Below are positions 14,480-16,204 of a DNA stretch of 16,204 nt, one piece after another. The notes below the pieces were generated by a model. That model was not told the DNA's origin. It did not search any database and saw only the letters and a program-made list of their open reading frames with translations. The position numbers were made by a program, and so were the translations under genes. This DNA is from a bacterium. Lineage in GTDB: Bacteria > JACRDZ01 > JAJRWM01. Location of the stretch: contig JAJRWM010000112.1 in assembly GCA_024276815.1 (NCBI GenBank), positions 1 through 16,204 of the forward strand, read 5' to 3'. The number at the start of each line of letters is the position of its first letter. The first letter of the stretch is position 1.

Positions 14480-16204
14480 ATGCTGGTTCATCATCCTCTC
14501 GACTGCTGGACTTGTGATAAGGGCGGCGAGTGTGATTTACAGAATATCTGTTATTCTCTGGGTATTGAAAAGAATCGTCTGCCTTCCCAGGCTAAGCCGT
14601 ATGCCAAACCGGTGAGCGGCACCGTTATCCAGCGGGATATGCACAAATGTATTTTATGCGGTAAATGCGTTCGTTTCTGTAATGAAGTCAGGGGCAATGG
14701 CGCTATTGGCTATATCAACCGGGGGTTTGAAACGGTTGTGGGCGCTCCCTTTCACGAAGAAGTCAGTCCTGAATGCACTTCCTGTGGCCGCTGTATCGAT
14801 GTCTGCCCGGTTGGGGCTTTGACCAGTTCGCTCTCGGAGCATCAGGCCCGTCCCTGGGAGACGAAGGATACCGTGACCATTTGCCCCTACTGCGGCGTCG
14901 GTTGCACTATCGTTGTCCGGGTTAAGGGTGACAAGATTGTCAAGGTCAAGGGCCGCGACGGGCTGGGCGCTAACGATGGCGAGTTGTGCGTTCGGGGTCA
15001 CTTTGGCTACGGGTTTGTCAATCACGAAGACCGCCTGAGAGAACCCTCTATCAGGAAAAACGGCGTTCTGGAGCCGGTAAGCTGGGACGCCGCGTTAAGC
15101 GAAACCGCTTTCCGGCTGAAAAAAATAATCAAGGAACATGGACCGGACGCTATCGGCGCTCTGGGTTGCGCCCGGGCTACCAACGAAGAGAACTACCTGT
15201 TCCAGAAGTTCGTCCGGGGCGTTTTGGGAACCAATAATATCGATTTTAATGAGCGGCTGAGTCACGCCATCAGCGTGGAGGCATTAAGCGAATCTTTGGG
15301 TTTAGGCGCGATGACCAATACCTATGATGAAATAAGGGACGCCGAAGTGGTGCTTAACTTTGGCCTTGACGTTAACCAGACGCACCCGGTGCTGGGTGTG
15401 AAAATATTTGAAGGCCTGACCAGGAAGGGCAACGCTTTGTTAACGGTTAATCCGTTAAAGACCAAGGACGCCGGCTGGGCCAATGTTTGGGCCGCGATCA
15501 AACCGGGGACGGAAATCGCCTTTATCAACGGCCTGATCAGGGAACTGATTGAACAGGATTTGATCGATAAGGCCTTTGTTAAGGAGCGTACGACCGGTTT
15601 TGAGGCTCTCAAGGCCGGCGTTCAGGATATGACCAAAGAAAAGGTCGCCGAGATTTGCGGGATTGAGGCGCGAAAACTGTCTGAAATCGCGGCAATCTAT
15701 GGTAAAGCTAAGACCGCCGTGATTATCTATGGCGACCAGGTGATTCAGACGACCTGGGGCAAAGATACCGTTCTGGCGATGCTCAACCTGGCCCTGGTAG
15801 CCGGTAAGATTGGCCGGCCGGGTTGCGGTATTAACGGGATGAGAGACCGCAACAACAGCCAGGGCGCTACCGATATGGGGCTTCTGCCCAATTATTTACC
15901 CGGCTACCAAAAAGTCGGGGATGAGGAAGCCAGGAAAAAATACTCGAAAAAATGGAAATTGAAAATACCGGAAAAACCGGGGATGACGATTACCGAGATG
16001 ATGGAAGCGGCTGTTGCCGGGAAAATCAAGGGCCTGATTATCATGGGCGAAAATCCTTTAAATGGCTTGCCGGAATCCCGCAAAATCAGGGAGGCTCTGA
16101 GAGACCTTGAGTTCCTGGTGGTGGTCGATATCTTGCTGACCGACAGCGCCCGCTTAGCCGATATCGTTTTACCGGCCGCCAGCTTCGCTGAAAAGGAAGG
16201 CTCG
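14480..16204 (+). CDS. Formate dehydrogenase alpha / NuoG-like Fe-S molybdopterin subunit, after an in-frame stop (partial at right edge)
   Basis: An open frame of 575 codons in the same frame as 14207, without a stop to the edge. Joined numbering follows. His-Cys3 4Fe-4S: H96, C100, C103 and C109. Two ferredoxin clusters: C148, C151, C154, C158 and C190, C193, C196, C200. A proximal 4Fe-4S at the start of the molybdopterin domain: C226, C229, C233 and C261. The molybdopterin domain then has ERLSH (349-353), NNSQGATDMG, MGENP and DSARLADIVLPAASFAEKEG, all formate dehydrogenase landmarks. Two active-site changes stand out: Ser352 stands where formate dehydrogenases have the Cys or Sec metal ligand, and Arg263 replaces the Lys of C-V-K-G. 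The neighbouring His353 and Arg546 are kept. By position in the operon it is likely the electron-input subunit of this complex I. The substrate is uncertain. Confidence 0.85.
   Translation, partial: MLVHHPLDCWTCDKGGECDLQNICYSLGIEKNRLPSQAKPYAKPVSGTVIQRDMHKCILCGKCVRFCNEVRGNGAIGYINRGFETVVGAPFHEEVSPECTSCGRCIDVCPVGALTSSLSEHQARPWETKDTVTICPYCGVGCTIVVRVKGDKIVKVKGRDGLGANDGELCVRGHFGYGFVNHEDRLREPSIRKNGVLEPVSWDAALSETAFRLKKIIKEHGPDAIGALGCARATNEENYLFQKFVRGVLGTNNIDFNERLSHAISVEALSESLGLGAMTNTYDEIRDAEVVLNFGLDVNQTHPVLGVKIFEGLTRKGNALLTVNPLKTKDAGWANVWAAIKPGTEIAFINGLIRELIEQDLIDKAFVKERTTGFEALKAGVQDMTKEKVAEICGIEARKLSEIAAIYGKAKTAVIIYGDQVIQTTWGKDTVLAMLNLALVAGKIGRPGCGINGMRDRNNSQGATDMGLLPNYLPGYQKVGDEEARKKYSKKWKLKIPEKPGMTITEMMEAAVAGKIKGLIIMGENPLNGLPESRKIREALRDLEFLVVVDILLTDSARLADIVLPAASFAEKEGS

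Overview
This is a bacterial window of about 50% GC. Two membrane glycosyltransferase-like genes lie on the minus strand (1-3769). A long plus-strand respiratory operon follows (4037 to the right edge). The operon is a complex I (NADH:quinone oxidoreductase-type) cluster ordered nuoA-B-C-D-H-I-J-K-L-M-N, followed by the start of a large formate-dehydrogenase/NuoG-like iron-sulfur molybdopterin subunit. All three stop codons end genes here (TAA 7, TAG 2, TGA 2 among the eleven nuo genes), so the standard bacterial code applies. The sequence does not fix the taxon. DUF2723 proteins next to a complex I that lacks nuoE/nuoF in the usual place suggest an uncultured, probably anaerobic or facultative lineage, but that is inference.

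Region 1-3769: two tandem, diverged DUF2723-type proteins share the N-terminal GD-x-PE and HPPGYP signatures. The upstream one (1706-3769) carries a C-terminal TPR domain. The downstream one (130-1524) is cut by an in-frame TAA, and its protein-like frame continues to the left edge. The gaps hold hairpins and a 9-G run.

Region 3770-4036: a divergent intergenic region with a candidate promoter in each direction and a nested inverted repeat between them.

Region 4037-14188: eleven tightly packed nuo genes (overlaps or gaps of 8-63 nt). NuoA, H and J-N form the membrane arm. NuoB, C, D and I carry electrons to quinone. NuoD keeps the quinone-site His and Tyr, NuoB has the four N2-cluster cysteines, and NuoI has two 4Fe-4S motifs, so this is a true quinone-type complex I and not an energy-converting hydrogenase. 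NuoL has an unusual triple 26-residue repeat near its C-terminus, and NuoM ends in a His/Gly-rich tail.

Region 14207-16204: where nuoEFG are absent from their usual place, the operon ends with a subunit of formate dehydrogenase architecture: 2Fe-2S, His-Cys3 4Fe-4S, two ferredoxin 4Fe-4S motifs, a proximal 4Fe-4S and a molybdopterin domain. It is interrupted by an in-frame TAA after the 2Fe-2S domain, where the family normally has Glu. The usual Cys/Sec metal ligand is Ser. The gene runs off the right edge. The most notable possibility is a complex I whose electron-input module is an altered formate-dehydrogenase-like subunit, possibly made as two polypeptides.
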